A DNA stretch of 64,000 nucleotides from an uncultured Lachnospiraceae bacterium (GTDB taxonomy: Bacteria; Bacillota; Clostridia; Lachnospirales; Lachnospiraceae). Positions 15,373 to 24,397 of the stretch are shown here, one piece after another. Positions within the stretch are counted from its first letter, which is position 1. Each line of letters starts with the position of its first letter. Location of the stretch: the NCBI GenBank assembly GCA_947630805.1, contig CANRIV010000003.1, positions 1-64,000 on the forward strand, in the 5' to 3' direction. The notes under the pieces are model-generated. The model had not been told where the DNA came from. It was given only the letters and a program-made list of their open reading frames with translations, and searched no databases. The position numbers were made by a program, and so were the translations under genes.

Positions 15373-17661
15373 ATGATAACATTGAGCAAGGGCGGCGCCT
15401 ACTTGATTCACGGGATAGAAGTAATTGAGGAAGGCAACGCAGAACAGTTAAAGAAAACACTGAAAGATAAATATCTTACAAAAGAAGAAGCCGCAAAAAA
15501 TACCATGGCGTACAATATTTTAAAGGCGCATAATATATCCGGCAATATGGAAAAGCTTCAGATTAAGTTTGACAAACTTACATCTCATGATATCACGTTT
15601 GTAGGAATTATCCAAACGGCAAGAGCATCCGGTCTGGAAAAGTTTCCAATTCCTTATGTTCTTACAAACTGTCACAACAGTCTGTGTGCAGTTGGAGGAA
15701 CAATCAATGAAGACGATCATATGTTTGGTCTTACCTGTGCAAAAAAATATGGCGGTATTTATGTTCCACCACATCAGGCGGTAATACATCAGTTTGCCCG
15801 TGAGATGCTTGCAGGAGGCGGAAAAATGATACTGGGCTCGGATTCCCATACCCGCTATGGAGCATTGGGTACGATGGCGATGGGAGAAGGAGGACCGGAA
15901 CTTGTAAAGCAGCTGCTGTCCCAGACTTACGATATCAATATGCCGCAGGTTGTGGGCATTTATATGACGGGAGAGCCGGCAAAAGGCGTCGGACCGCAGG
16001 ACGTTGCACTGGCGATTATCGGAGAAGTTTTTGAAAAAGGCTATGTAAAAAATAAAGTTATGGAATTTGTAGGTCCGGGCATCTCCAACCTGAGCGCTGA
16101 TTTCAGAATTGGCATAGATGTCATGACCACCGAAACGACATGTCTTTCTTCTATCTGGAGAACAGATGAGAAGATTAAAGAATTTTATGATATTCATGGG
16201 CGCACAGAGGAATATTGTGAATTAAATCCAGGCGATGTGACATATTATGATGGGATGGTTTATGTTGATTTATCCAAAATCAAACCAATGATTGCCATGC
16301 CATTTCATCCAAGTAATACATACACCATTGATGAGGTAAACAGCAATCTGGAAGATATTCTTCATGACGTGGAAAAGAAAGCGCTCGTATCTTTGGATGG
16401 ACAGGTAGAGTATAAACTGACAGATAAGATTCGCAATGGAAAATTGTATGTTGAGCAGGGAATTATTGCAGGCTGTGCCGGTGGGGGATTTGAAAATATC
16501 TGTGCTGCAGCAGATATTTTAAATGGAAGAAGCATCGGCTCTGATGAGTTTACACTCAGTGTTTATCCGGCGTCTATGCCAGTATACATGGAACTGATTA
16601 AAAATGGTTGTGCAGCGCAGATTATGGAAGCGGGAGGCGTAATGAAAACAGCTTTCTGCGGCCCATGTTTTGGCGCGGGCGACACACCGTCTAATAACGC
16701 ATTTAGTATCAGACATTCTACAAGAAACTTCCCGAACAGAGAGGGAAGCAAACTGCAGAACGGACAGATTTCTTCTGTGGCACTGATGGATGCCCGCTCT
16801 ATTGCGGCGACAGCTGCCAACAAAGGATATCTGACGCCTGCGACAGATATGGATGTTGAATATAAAGGACGCAATTATCATTTTGATAAAACAATTTATG
16901 AAAACAGAGTGTTTGATTCCAAAGGAGTGGCAGATCCTGACACGGAAATCCAGTTTGGACCAAACATTAAGGATTGGCCGGAGATGGTGGCATTGACGGA
17001 GCATTTGTTATTAAAGGTTGTATCGGAAATTCACGATCCGGTTACTACGACAGATGAATTAATTCCGTCAGGAGAGACCTCTTCGTATCGTTCCAATCCT
17101 CTGGGACTGGCAGAGTTTGCGCTCTCCCGAAAAGATCCGGAGTATGTTGGAAAGGCAAAAGAAGTACAAGAGGCTGAAAAAGCGAGAGAAAAAGGACAGT
17201 GCCCGGGAGAGGTCCTTCCGGAAATTGCAGCGGCATGTGGAAAAATAAAAGAGAATCTTCCGCAGTATGATATCAGCAAGACAAATCTGGGAATCGGAAG
17301 TACAATTTACGCTGTAAAACCAGGTGACGGCTCAGCAAGAGAGCAGGCGGCTTCCTGTCAGAAAGTTTTGGGCGGATGGGCTAATATTGCACAGGAATAT
17401 GCAACAAAGAGATACCGTTCCAATCTGATTAACTGGGGAATGCTTCCATTTATTTATGAGCAAGAAGAACTGCCATTCAAAAAAGATGATTATCTGTTTA
17501 TTCCGGATATTGCGCAGGCAGTCAGAGATAAGGCATCTAAAGTACAGGCATATGTCATAAGAGATGAAGTAAAACCATTTACGTTACAACTTGGAGAAAT
17601 GACGGATGACGAGAGGGATATTATTCTCAAAGGTTGTCTTATCAATTATAATAGAATCTAA
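15373..17661 (+). CDS. Aconitase-family hydratase (YbhJ-like)
   Basis: 762 aa from the ATG at 15373, which follows AGGAGG; the ORF-track start at 15343 precedes that site and is rejected. Aconitase-type motifs are present: the substrate segment [22 protein letters not shown], and cysteines that could ligate a 4Fe-4S cluster (TNCHNS, then [10 protein letters not shown] and [10 protein letters not shown]). The swivel domain includes LINWGMLPF. Overall similarity is to the uncharacterised hydratase YbhJ of E. coli rather than to classical AcnA or LeuC. It probably hydrates or dehydrates a tricarboxylic or branched hydroxy acid. No citrate synthase or isocitrate dehydrogenase gene is nearby, so the substrate is open. 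Confidence 0.85.
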   Translation: MITLSKGGAYLIHGIEVIEEGNAEQLKKTLKDKYLTKEEAAKNTMAYNILKAHNISGNMEKLQIKFDKLTSHDITFVGIIQTARASGLEKFPIPYVLTNCHNSLCAVGGTINEDDHMFGLTCAKKYGGIYVPPHQAVIHQFAREMLAGGGKMILGSDSHTRYGALGTMAMGEGGPELVKQLLSQTYDINMPQVVGIYMTGEPAKGVGPQDVALAIIGEVFEKGYVKNKVMEFVGPGISNLSADFRIGIDVMTTETTCLSSIWRTDEKIKEFYDIHGRTEEYCELNPGDVTYYDGMVYVDLSKIKPMIAMPFHPSNTYTIDEVNSNLEDILHDVEKKALVSLDGQVEYKLTDKIRNGKLYVEQGIIAGCAGGGFENICAAADILNGRSIGSDEFTLSVYPASMPVYMELIKNGCAAQIMEAGGVMKTAFCGPCFGAGDTPSNNAFSIRHSTRNFPNREGSKLQNGQISSVALMDARSIAATAANKGYLTPATDMDVEYKGRNYHFDKTIYENRVFDSKGVADPDTEIQFGPNIKDWPEMVALTEHLLLKVVSEIHDPVTTTDELIPSGETSSYRSNPLGLAEFALSRKDPEYVGKAKEVQEAEKAREKGQCPGEVLPEIAAACGKIKENLPQYDISKTNLGIGSTIYAVKPGDGSAREQAASCQKVLGGWANIAQEYATKRYRSNLINWGMLPFIYEQEELPFKKDDYLFIPDIAQAVRDKASKVQAYVIRDEVKPFTLQLGEMTDDERDIILKGCLINYNRI

Positions 17662-17732
17662 AACAGTAGCTGTCAGAGCAGAGAAACTCTGAAATAATAG
17701 AATACGCACGGAGTGAAGCGGGAGGAAACCAT

Positions 17733-19664
17733 ATGGGAAAGAAAAGTGTCATAACAAAAGATGACTGTTATTTGTTCGGAAAGGGGATTCATTATGAGAT
17801 ATATAATAAGTTAGGCGCGCATTTAACAGAGATTGATGGCGTAAAAGGGACTTATTTTGCTGTCTGGGCGCCTCATGCAGTCAATGTTGCCGTGATTGGT
17901 GATTTTAATGACTGGCTGGGGTATAACCACAATATGAAAATGGAGAATGATTCCGGCATTTGGGAACTTTTTATTCCTGAAGTGGAGGAAGGAGCATTAT
18001 ACCGATATGTAATTTCCACACAGAATGGAGATACATTATACAAGACAGATCCTTATGGCTATTGGTCAGAGTTGAGACCGGGAAATGCGTCCCGTGTGGC
18101 AGATATAGATACTTATAAGTGGGGAGATTCCAAGTGGATTCGGCAAAAGGCAGGAGAAAATCATTATGAACAGCCAATGTCCATTTTTGAAGTCCACCCC
18201 GGCTCCTGGAAGAAAGAGTTTAAAAATCCTGACGACGAGGATGGATTCTATGATTATAGAAGAATGGCGGATGAATTGGTCCAATATGTGAATGAAATGG
18301 GATATACACATGTAGAATTGATGGGAATTCTGGAACATCCGTTTGACGGCTCCTGGGGATATCAGGTAACGGGATATTATGCTCCAACTTCCCGATATGG
18401 AGCGCCGAAGGATTTCATGTATCTGGTGGATGCTTTTCACCAGGCAGGGATTGCTGTCATATTGGACTGGGTACCTGCACATTTTCCACGGGATGCCCAT
18501 GGTCTGGCAATGTTTGACGGAACACCGCTGTATGAATATGCGGATACAAGAATAGGAGAACACCCTGACTGGGGAACGAAGGTATTTGATTATTCCAAAA
18601 CAGAAGTAAGTAATTTTCTGATTGCAAATGCACTGTTCTGGGTAGAAAAGTATCATGTGGACGGACTTCGTGTAGATGCAGTGGCATCTATGCTTTACCG
18701 GGATTATGGAAGAAAAGATGGGGAGTGGCTTCCAAACAAATATGGCGGAAATGAAAATTTTGAAGCAATAGAATTTTTTAAACATTTGAATAGTATTATG
18801 CAATACCGCAATCCGAGAGCGTATGTAATTGCGGAAGAATCTACGGCATGGCCAAAAGTAACGGCAGCACCGGAAGATGGAGGATTAGGATTTTCCTACA
18901 AATGGAATATGGGGTGGATGCACGATTTTTTGGAATACACAAAGCTTGACCCATATTTTAAGAAAAATAATCATAATAAAATGACATTTGGAATGACATA
19001 TGCTTTCAGTGAGAACTTTATTCTTGTGTTATCCCATGACGAAGTAGTTCATTTGAAGTGCTCAATGTTGAATAAAATGCCGGGATATCCGTCGGATAAG
19101 TTTAAGAATTTAAAGACAGCATATACTTTTATGATAGGGCATCCGGGGCGGAAACTTCTGTTTATGGGACAGGAATTTGCGCAGTTGCAGGAATGGTCAG
19201 AAGCAAGAAGTCTGGATTGGTATCTTCTTGAAGAGCCGGAGCATAAGGATATGCAGAATTATGTGAGGGCATTGCTTCATCTGTATAAGGAACATCCGGC
19301 GCTATATACGGAAACAAAAGGTTATGGAGCTTTTGAATGGATTAATGCAGACGACTGCGATAGAAGTATTTTCAGTTTTATCAGAAAAACGACAGAGCCG
19401 GAATACAAAAATTCTCTGGGATTTGTGTGCAATTTTACACCGATGGAGAGAAGCGATTATGCAGTAGGCGTGCCAAAGCCGGGCACTTATCGCAGAATTC
19501 TTACAACGGAAACTGGAGAAACTCAGATTGTAAAATATAAGGCGGTACGAGAAGAATGTGATGGAAGACCATATCGGTTGAACATTCCGTTGAGACCGTT
19601 TGAGTCCGTTGTGTTTGAATTTCCAAGAGTACTGAAACGGAAAACAAAAACAAAGAAAAAATAG
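17733..19664 (+). CDS. glgB: 1,4-alpha-glucan branching enzyme
   Basis: 643 aa, in the range for short GlgB. N-terminal CBM48 (GTYFAVWAPHAVNVAVIGDFNDW). GH13 catalytic barrel with ILDWVPAHFP, GLRVDAVASML (Asp nucleophile), VIAEESTAWP (general acid) and LSHDEVVH (transition-state Asp). A C-terminal beta domain and a Lys-rich tail close the protein. It introduces alpha-1,6 branches in glycogen and is functionally linked to glgC/glgD at 31.8 kb, though not co-transcribed with them. GGGAGG precedes the ATG. A stem-loop follows the stop. Confidence 0.96.
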   Translation: MGKKSVITKDDCYLFGKGIHYEIYNKLGAHLTEIDGVKGTYFAVWAPHAVNVAVIGDFNDWLGYNHNMKMENDSGIWELFIPEVEEGALYRYVISTQNGDTLYKTDPYGYWSELRPGNASRVADIDTYKWGDSKWIRQKAGENHYEQPMSIFEVHPGSWKKEFKNPDDEDGFYDYRRMADELVQYVNEMGYTHVELMGILEHPFDGSWGYQVTGYYAPTSRYGAPKDFMYLVDAFHQAGIAVILDWVPAHFPRDAHGLAMFDGTPLYEYADTRIGEHPDWGTKVFDYSKTEVSNFLIANALFWVEKYHVDGLRVDAVASMLYRDYGRKDGEWLPNKYGGNENFEAIEFFKHLNSIMQYRNPRAYVIAEESTAWPKVTAAPEDGGLGFSYKWNMGWMHDFLEYTKLDPYFKKNNHNKMTFGMTYAFSENFILVLSHDEVVHLKCSMLNKMPGYPSDKFKNLKTAYTFMIGHPGRKLLFMGQEFAQLQEWSEARSLDWYLLEEPEHKDMQNYVRALLHLYKEHPALYTETKGYGAFEWINADDCDRSIFSFIRKTTEPEYKNSLGFVCNFTPMERSDYAVGVPKPGTYRRILTTETGETQIVKYKAVREECDGRPYRLNIPLRPFESVVFEFPRVLKRKTKTKKK

Positions 19665-19670
19665 ATTAGA

Positions 19671-19695
19671 AAAGGGCAGTTTTCAGCTGCCCTTT
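19671..19695 (+). terminator. Possible terminator after glgB
   Basis: AAAGGGCAG pairs with CTGCCCTTT around a 7-base loop immediately after the stop codon; only a short T tract, so termination may be partial. Confidence 0.6.
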
Positions 19696-19748
19696 AAAAA
19701 CATAAAATTTTATAAATTGAAGGAAAAGGCAGATAAAGAGAGTTTGGA

Positions 19749-21860
19749 ATGAAAAAGAAAGTAATTGTTGTAGTATCAATATTGGTTATTATCGGAGCGG
19801 CAGTAGCGGCAGGCTTGTGGTTTAACGAAAAACAAGATGAAAAAAGCACAGCAAAAAAAGAACAGGTTGTCACGGATGCCGTGCCGGATATGAAAGTATT
19901 TTATCATCAGGAAAATATAGGAAAAATAAAAGGCTATACAATGAAAATGCGCCATGAAGTGACGAGAGATGTGGTGATACCGGTTTCAACGCAGCGGCGC
20001 GTTCCAATACAAATTACTGCGAATGATAATAAAATAAAAAAAATATCTTATCAGGTAAATGAGCCAAAACAGGAAAAACTGATAGATAGTGGAGAGATAA
20101 CCGGCTGGAAACAGGAGAAAGGAAAGATTTCCCTGAATTATGAGGCGAGCGCGATTATGACGGTGGGAACAGAATATCTGTTTCAACTTACCCTGGAGAC
20201 GGATAAACATTCGGAAGTATATTATTATGCAAGAATCATGGCAGTGGGGGAGGACTTTATTACAAAGCAGATTGCGTTTGCAAAAGATTTCAGTGATAGA
20301 ACATTTGTAGAATCAAAGTCTCAGGATTTGGCAAACTATTTGGAGCCTGATTCCAGATATGCTAGTGACAATCTGGGGCAGACGACACTTCGGTCTACGT
20401 ATGGTATGTTAATTTGGAAAACATTTCATCCGGAAAAAACTGTCAAGACAGAAATATCGACAAAAGATTTTTGCATAAAAGACAGTGGTGAGGCGGGCAC
20501 CTATACTATGACATATCAGATTAAGGCGACCAATGCCCAGAAAGTAGAAGAATTGTATCATGTTTCCGAAACGATTACAGTGTGGACCTACTCAGGAAAA
20601 CAGTATGTACTTGCCTATGACAGAGAGGTCAATCAAATCTGGGAGGCAAATGAAAACAATGTGGGAAGCGCTTTTATTGATTTCGGAATTCAAAAGCAGA
20701 CGGATATTGCTCATGTAGAGAGCGGGAATCAGCAATATATAGCGTATGCCATAAATGGTGATGTATATGTTATGGATTTAACAGAAAAGAGGATAACACC
20801 GGCATATCAGAGTACGCAGATAGATTCTGAACAGTTGTACAGGACCCGGACAAAAGTAATTAAAGTAGACAACAAGGGAAATTTAGAATACATGATATAT
20901 GGGTATAGCCCATCCGAGGAACATGTAGGAAAAAGTGGAATTTCCATTATGGAATATAATTATGAGAAGAACAGCTCTACCGAGAGAGTATTTATTCCGA
21001 TGAATGTTCCGGCACAGGTACTTGAAAAACAGCTTTCCGAACTGTACTATGTGGGAGATGGGACAGTGTATATCATGATTGATAATACCATATATTATGT
21101 AAACTTAAAAACGATGGAGTGGGGAAATCTGGCAGGTCCTATGGAAGAGGGAACTTGTGCAGTCAATGCCTCTGCGACAAAGATTGCTTATAATACGGAA
21201 AGAAGCAAAAGAAACAGCAATAGTATAACGATTGTAGATTTGACCAACGGAACAAAAAAGTTAATAAAAGCGGAAAAAGGAATGAAAATTAGTGTGTGTG
21301 GATATACCGGAGAGAATCTGGCATATGCTCTGGCAGAGGAGACGCAGCTGAATCATTATTCTTTCTTTCCAATTTCCGAGCTCAAAATTGTAGACGCACA
21401 GGAAAAAGAAATTAAGACCTATGCGAAAAATCATATCGTATTGTCAGATGTAAAAATAACAGATACCGTTATAAGTTTTCGGAGATGGAAAAAAGGAAAA
21501 GAAATTTCCGGAGATCAGTTGCTGGATAATACAAAAAACAGGGAAGCCGTAGCGACGTCCAGTTATTATAAAGACGACATTAAAATGCAGGAGCTGGCAT
21601 TGTCTTTTACAAATAATCTGGATTCAAAACTTGAGTTATCTGTAAGACAAAAAGGGGAGGTCCGGTTTGATGCAAAACTGGAAGTGGAGACAAAAATGCC
21701 GGAAAACAGAAATCAGCAGTTTTTGGCTTACGGATATGGAAAACTGCAGGGAATATACGGAAATAAAGACGAAGCGATAAAACAGGCGAGAGAAAATTAT
21801 GGGTTGGTAACCGATGAAAAGGGAGCTAAAATCTGGGTGTTTGAGGAACATTATAAATAA
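19749..21860 (+). CDS. Membrane-anchored extracytoplasmic protein, function unknown
   Basis: 703 aa. One N-terminal hydrophobic segment (KVIVVVSILVIIGAAVAAGLWF) with no signal-peptidase or lipobox cue, so probably an uncleaved anchor with ~675 residues outside. The body is rich in beta strands. From about residue 285 it has short repeating patterns (YIAYAINGDVYVMDLTEKR; YYVGDGTVYIMIDNTIYYVNL; KIAYNTERSK) like a beta-propeller. No catalytic motif recognised. A weak ribosome binding site and the hairpin after glgB suggest it is separate from, or only partly co-transcribed with, glgB. A scaffold or sensory surface protein is possible; function not assigned. Confidence 0.75.
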   Translation: MKKKVIVVVSILVIIGAAVAAGLWFNEKQDEKSTAKKEQVVTDAVPDMKVFYHQENIGKIKGYTMKMRHEVTRDVVIPVSTQRRVPIQITANDNKIKKISYQVNEPKQEKLIDSGEITGWKQEKGKISLNYEASAIMTVGTEYLFQLTLETDKHSEVYYYARIMAVGEDFITKQIAFAKDFSDRTFVESKSQDLANYLEPDSRYASDNLGQTTLRSTYGMLIWKTFHPEKTVKTEISTKDFCIKDSGEAGTYTMTYQIKATNAQKVEELYHVSETITVWTYSGKQYVLAYDREVNQIWEANENNVGSAFIDFGIQKQTDIAHVESGNQQYIAYAINGDVYVMDLTEKRITPAYQSTQIDSEQLYRTRTKVIKVDNKGNLEYMIYGYSPSEEHVGKSGISIMEYNYEKNSSTERVFIPMNVPAQVLEKQLSELYYVGDGTVYIMIDNTIYYVNLKTMEWGNLAGPMEEGTCAVNASATKIAYNTERSKRNSNSITIVDLTNGTKKLIKAEKGMKISVCGYTGENLAYALAEETQLNHYSFFPISELKIVDAQEKEIKTYAKNHIVLSDVKITDTVISFRRWKKGKEISGDQLLDNTKNREAVATSSYYKDDIKMQELALSFTNNLDSKLELSVRQKGEVRFDAKLEVETKMPENRNQQFLAYGYGKLQGIYGNKDEAIKQARENYGLVTDEKGAKIWVFEEHYK

Positions 21861-21874
21861 TTTTTTCTACAAAG

Positions 21875-21920
21875 AAAGAGGGTATCCTTAAAAGCCGTTA
21901 GACTTTTGGGACACCCTCTT
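21875..21920 (+). terminator. Intrinsic terminator after the 703-aa protein gene
   Basis: AAGAGGGT-TCC pairs with GGA-ACCCTCTT around a loop with a second small stem (AAAAG/CTTTT). Located just after the stop codon. Confidence 0.75.
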
Positions 21921-22055
21921 ATTTATTGTAGATGATGAGGCACATTAAGTGTTTCATAATCGTACTTGACCAGCCCGGAAGGGGCGTAATTTGCGAAGCA
22001 AATTTTTGAAATGGTACACTCTATACTGTTTCAAAAACAGTGGGTAATGATACTG

Positions 22056-23171
22056 TTATTTTAAATTTTCAGGATTGAGACATTCCAGAGAGGGGAGAAC
22101 AAATCTTCCGTCCTTGCGAATCAGGACGTCGTCAAAATAAATTTCTCCACCACCGTATTCCGGAGTCTGTATCCATACCAAATCCCAATGAATAGCGGAT
22201 TTGTTTCCGTTTGGCGCCTCATCATAGCAGTTACCTGGTGTAAAATGAATAGAGCCCTGAATTTTCTCATCAAATAAAATATCTTTCATTGGTTTTGTTA
22301 CATAAGGATTTACACCAATGGCAAACTCGCCGATATAGCGGGCGCCTTCATCGGTGTCAAAAATTTTATTAATGCGCTCTGTATCATTGGCAGTAGCATC
22401 GATAATCTTGCCGTTTTGAAATGTGAGCTGAATATTCTCAAAGGTAAATCCCTGTAGGACGCTTGGCGTATTGTAACGGATGGTGCCATTGACAGAATCC
22501 TTTACGGGAGCGGTGTATACTTCTCCGTCCGGAATGTTCATATTGCCTGCGCAGGGAATGGCAGGAATATTTTTAATAGAAAAAGAAATATCCGTACCGG
22601 GACCAATCATGCGTACTTTGTCTGTATGATTCATCAAATCTACAAGAGATTCCATTGCCTTTGCCATTTTGGAGTAATCCATTGTACATACATCAAAATA
22701 GAAATCTTCAAAAGCTTCAAGACTCATGTTGGAAAGCTGAGCCATGGAGTAATTTGGATAGCGCAATACGACCCATTTTGTTTTTGGGACACGGATATTA
22801 TGATGTACTGCAGTTTGGTAAATTGTTTCGTATAAGTGCATCTGTTCCTCGGGCACATCGGAAAGCTCTGCGATATTGTCTGTTCCTCTGACAGCGATAT
22901 AGCAGTCCATTCTGGACATTTCAGATGCGTCAATTTCTGACATCAATTCCATTTGTTTTTGGTTACATTGCAGCAGCATTTCCCGCTGTAATGTGGTATC
23001 TGTGTGATGAACAAAAGGGACTCCTCCGGCTGCGTAAGTCTCTTTAACCAGTGCCCGTGCCAGATTTTTTGTAGAGTCTCCAATATAATGAATGTATACA
23101 TTTTCACCCGGTTGTACCTTGACAGAATAATTGACAAGGTTGTATGCTAATTTTTTTATTCTCTCGTCCAT
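22056..23171 (-). CDS. Aminopeptidase, M29 family
   Basis: 371 aa, normal for thermophilic-type (M29) metallo-aminopeptidases such as AmpS/PepS. The N-terminal half has VQPGENVYIHY and the AAGG segment. The C-terminal half has the metal-binding area: NIPDGEVYTAPVK (Glu), IGEFAIGVNPY (Glu), GSIHFTPGNCY (His) and SAIHWDLVW (His, Asp). It removes N-terminal residues from peptides in the cytoplasm. It is a single minus-strand gene between a terminator region and the divergent sbcD-like operon. Ribosome binding site AGGAGG on the minus strand. Confidence 0.92.
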   Translation of the reverse strand: MDERIKKLAYNLVNYSVKVQPGENVYIHYIGDSTKNLARALVKETYAAGGVPFVHHTDTTLQREMLLQCNQKQMELMSEIDASEMSRMDCYIAVRGTDNIAELSDVPEEQMHLYETIYQTAVHHNIRVPKTKWVVLRYPNYSMAQLSNMSLEAFEDFYFDVCTMDYSKMAKAMESLVDLMNHTDKVRMIGPGTDISFSIKNIPAIPCAGNMNIPDGEVYTAPVKDSVNGTIRYNTPSVLQGFTFENIQLTFQNGKIIDATANDTERINKIFDTDEGARYIGEFAIGVNPYVTKPMKDILFDEKIQGSIHFTPGNCYDEAPNGNKSAIHWDLVWIQTPEYGGGEIYFDDVLIRKDGRFVLPSLECLNPENLK

Positions 23172-23267
23172 GATTTGCCTCCTAATACTTCATTCTCTAT
23201 CAATCATTTTGTGCGGACCACAATCATTTTATTCCTAAATTTGGATTTTGTAAAGGCGAGGAGTTAT

Positions 23268-23296
23268 TTGACCGTCAATTCCATTAATGATATACT
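23268..23296 (+). promoter_or_regulatory. Promoter of the SbcD/YhaN-like operon
   Basis: TTGACC (23268-23273), exactly 17-bp spacer, TATACT (23291-23296). Near-consensus housekeeping promoter about 40 bases ahead of the start codon. Confidence 0.8.
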
Positions 23297-23332
23297 ATAA
23301 AAGGTATTTTAATACTGTTTAGGAGGCAAATT

Positions 23333-24397
23333 ATGCGTTTCATACATACAGGAGATATTCACCTGGGAGCCACACCGGAAAGTAAGAGAGCGTGGGCTCT
23401 AAACCGCGGAGATGAAATCTGGGGTACTTTTGAGAGACTGATTAAAAAAATAAAAATGGATCCCGTTGATATGTTGATTATAGCAGGAGATTTATTTCAC
23501 AGACAGCCACTTCTCAGAGAGATAAAAGAGGTGGATTATTTATTTTCCACAATTCCTGACACGAAAGTCATACTGTGTGCGGGAAATCATGATGCCATGA
23601 AAAAAGGCTCCTTTTACCGGGATTTCCATTGGAGTGAAAATGTTATTTTTCTGGGAGAACAAAAGATTCAGAGTGTAGAAATTCCAGAATTAAATGCCTG
23701 CGTGTATGGTATGAGTTACGACCGGACAGAAATAACAGATTCCGTCTATGACCATATTATTGTGGAACGGCCGGATTTGATTAACATTCTTGTCGCCCAC
23801 GGCGGTGATGAAAAACATATTCCAATTAACCGCAGAAAAGTAGCAATGTCAGGATTTGATTATGTAGCGCTGGGGCATATTCATAAGCCGGAAATAGATG
23901 AAAAATATAACATGGCATATTGTGGGTCGCTGGAGCCGATAGATGCAAATGATATCGGTGAGCGAGGATATATTTATGGAGAAGTAGACAAACAAGGTCT
24001 GGACTTGGAGTTTTTTCCATTTGCAAAAAGAATATATCAGGAAATTGATTTTACAGTAACCCCGACGGCGACTAATATGGAACTTAGACACAGATTGGGA
24101 GATATGCTGAAAGAACGCGGGGAAGATAATATGTATCGGGTTACTTTTAACGGATACAGAGATCCGGATTTTGATATCAAGGTAAGCGATATAGAGGAAG
24201 TCGGGAATATTGTAAGCGTGAAAGATGATACCGTTCCGGATTATGATTTTGAAGAATTATATGAGGACAACAGAGATAATATTCTGGGAATGTTTATCGG
24301 AGCGTACGTTCAAAATCCTAAGCTGACACAACAGCAGAGAAAAACTTTATATTATGGAACAAAAGCCCTGATGGATGCGATGGAGGACAGGATATGA
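23333..24397 (+). CDS. DNA repair exonuclease, SbcD/Mre11-like (YhaO-type)
   Basis: 354 aa metallophosphoesterase. All phosphodiesterase motifs can be read: FIHTGDIHLGA (motif I), IAGDLFHR (II), CAGNHDAM (III), LVAHGG (IV) and ALGHIHKP (V), which bind two metal ions. The C-terminal ~130 residues form a capping domain. The partner ATPase gene overlaps by four bases (ATGA), the standard SbcDC or YhaO-YhaN arrangement, so the pair should process DNA ends. The nuclease is a little shorter than E. coli SbcD, consistent with the YhaO type. Strong promoter and AGGAGG site upstream. Confidence 0.92.
   Translation: MRFIHTGDIHLGATPESKRAWALNRGDEIWGTFERLIKKIKMDPVDMLIIAGDLFHRQPLLREIKEVDYLFSTIPDTKVILCAGNHDAMKKGSFYRDFHWSENVIFLGEQKIQSVEIPELNACVYGMSYDRTEITDSVYDHIIVERPDLINILVAHGGDEKHIPINRRKVAMSGFDYVALGHIHKPEIDEKYNMAYCGSLEPIDANDIGERGYIYGEVDKQGLDLEFFPFAKRIYQEIDFTVTPTATNMELRHRLGDMLKERGEDNMYRVTFNGYRDPDFDIKVSDIEEVGNIVSVKDDTVPDYDFEELYEDNRDNILGMFIGAYVQNPKLTQQQRKTLYYGTKALMDAMEDRI

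Noticed and set aside
15520-16197. 225-aa minus-strand ORF inside the hydratase gene
   Set aside because: Shadow frame; composition implausible and the plus-strand protein is clearly real.
18066-18803. 245-aa minus-strand ORF inside glgB
   Set aside because: Shadow of a clear glgB reading frame with all catalytic motifs.
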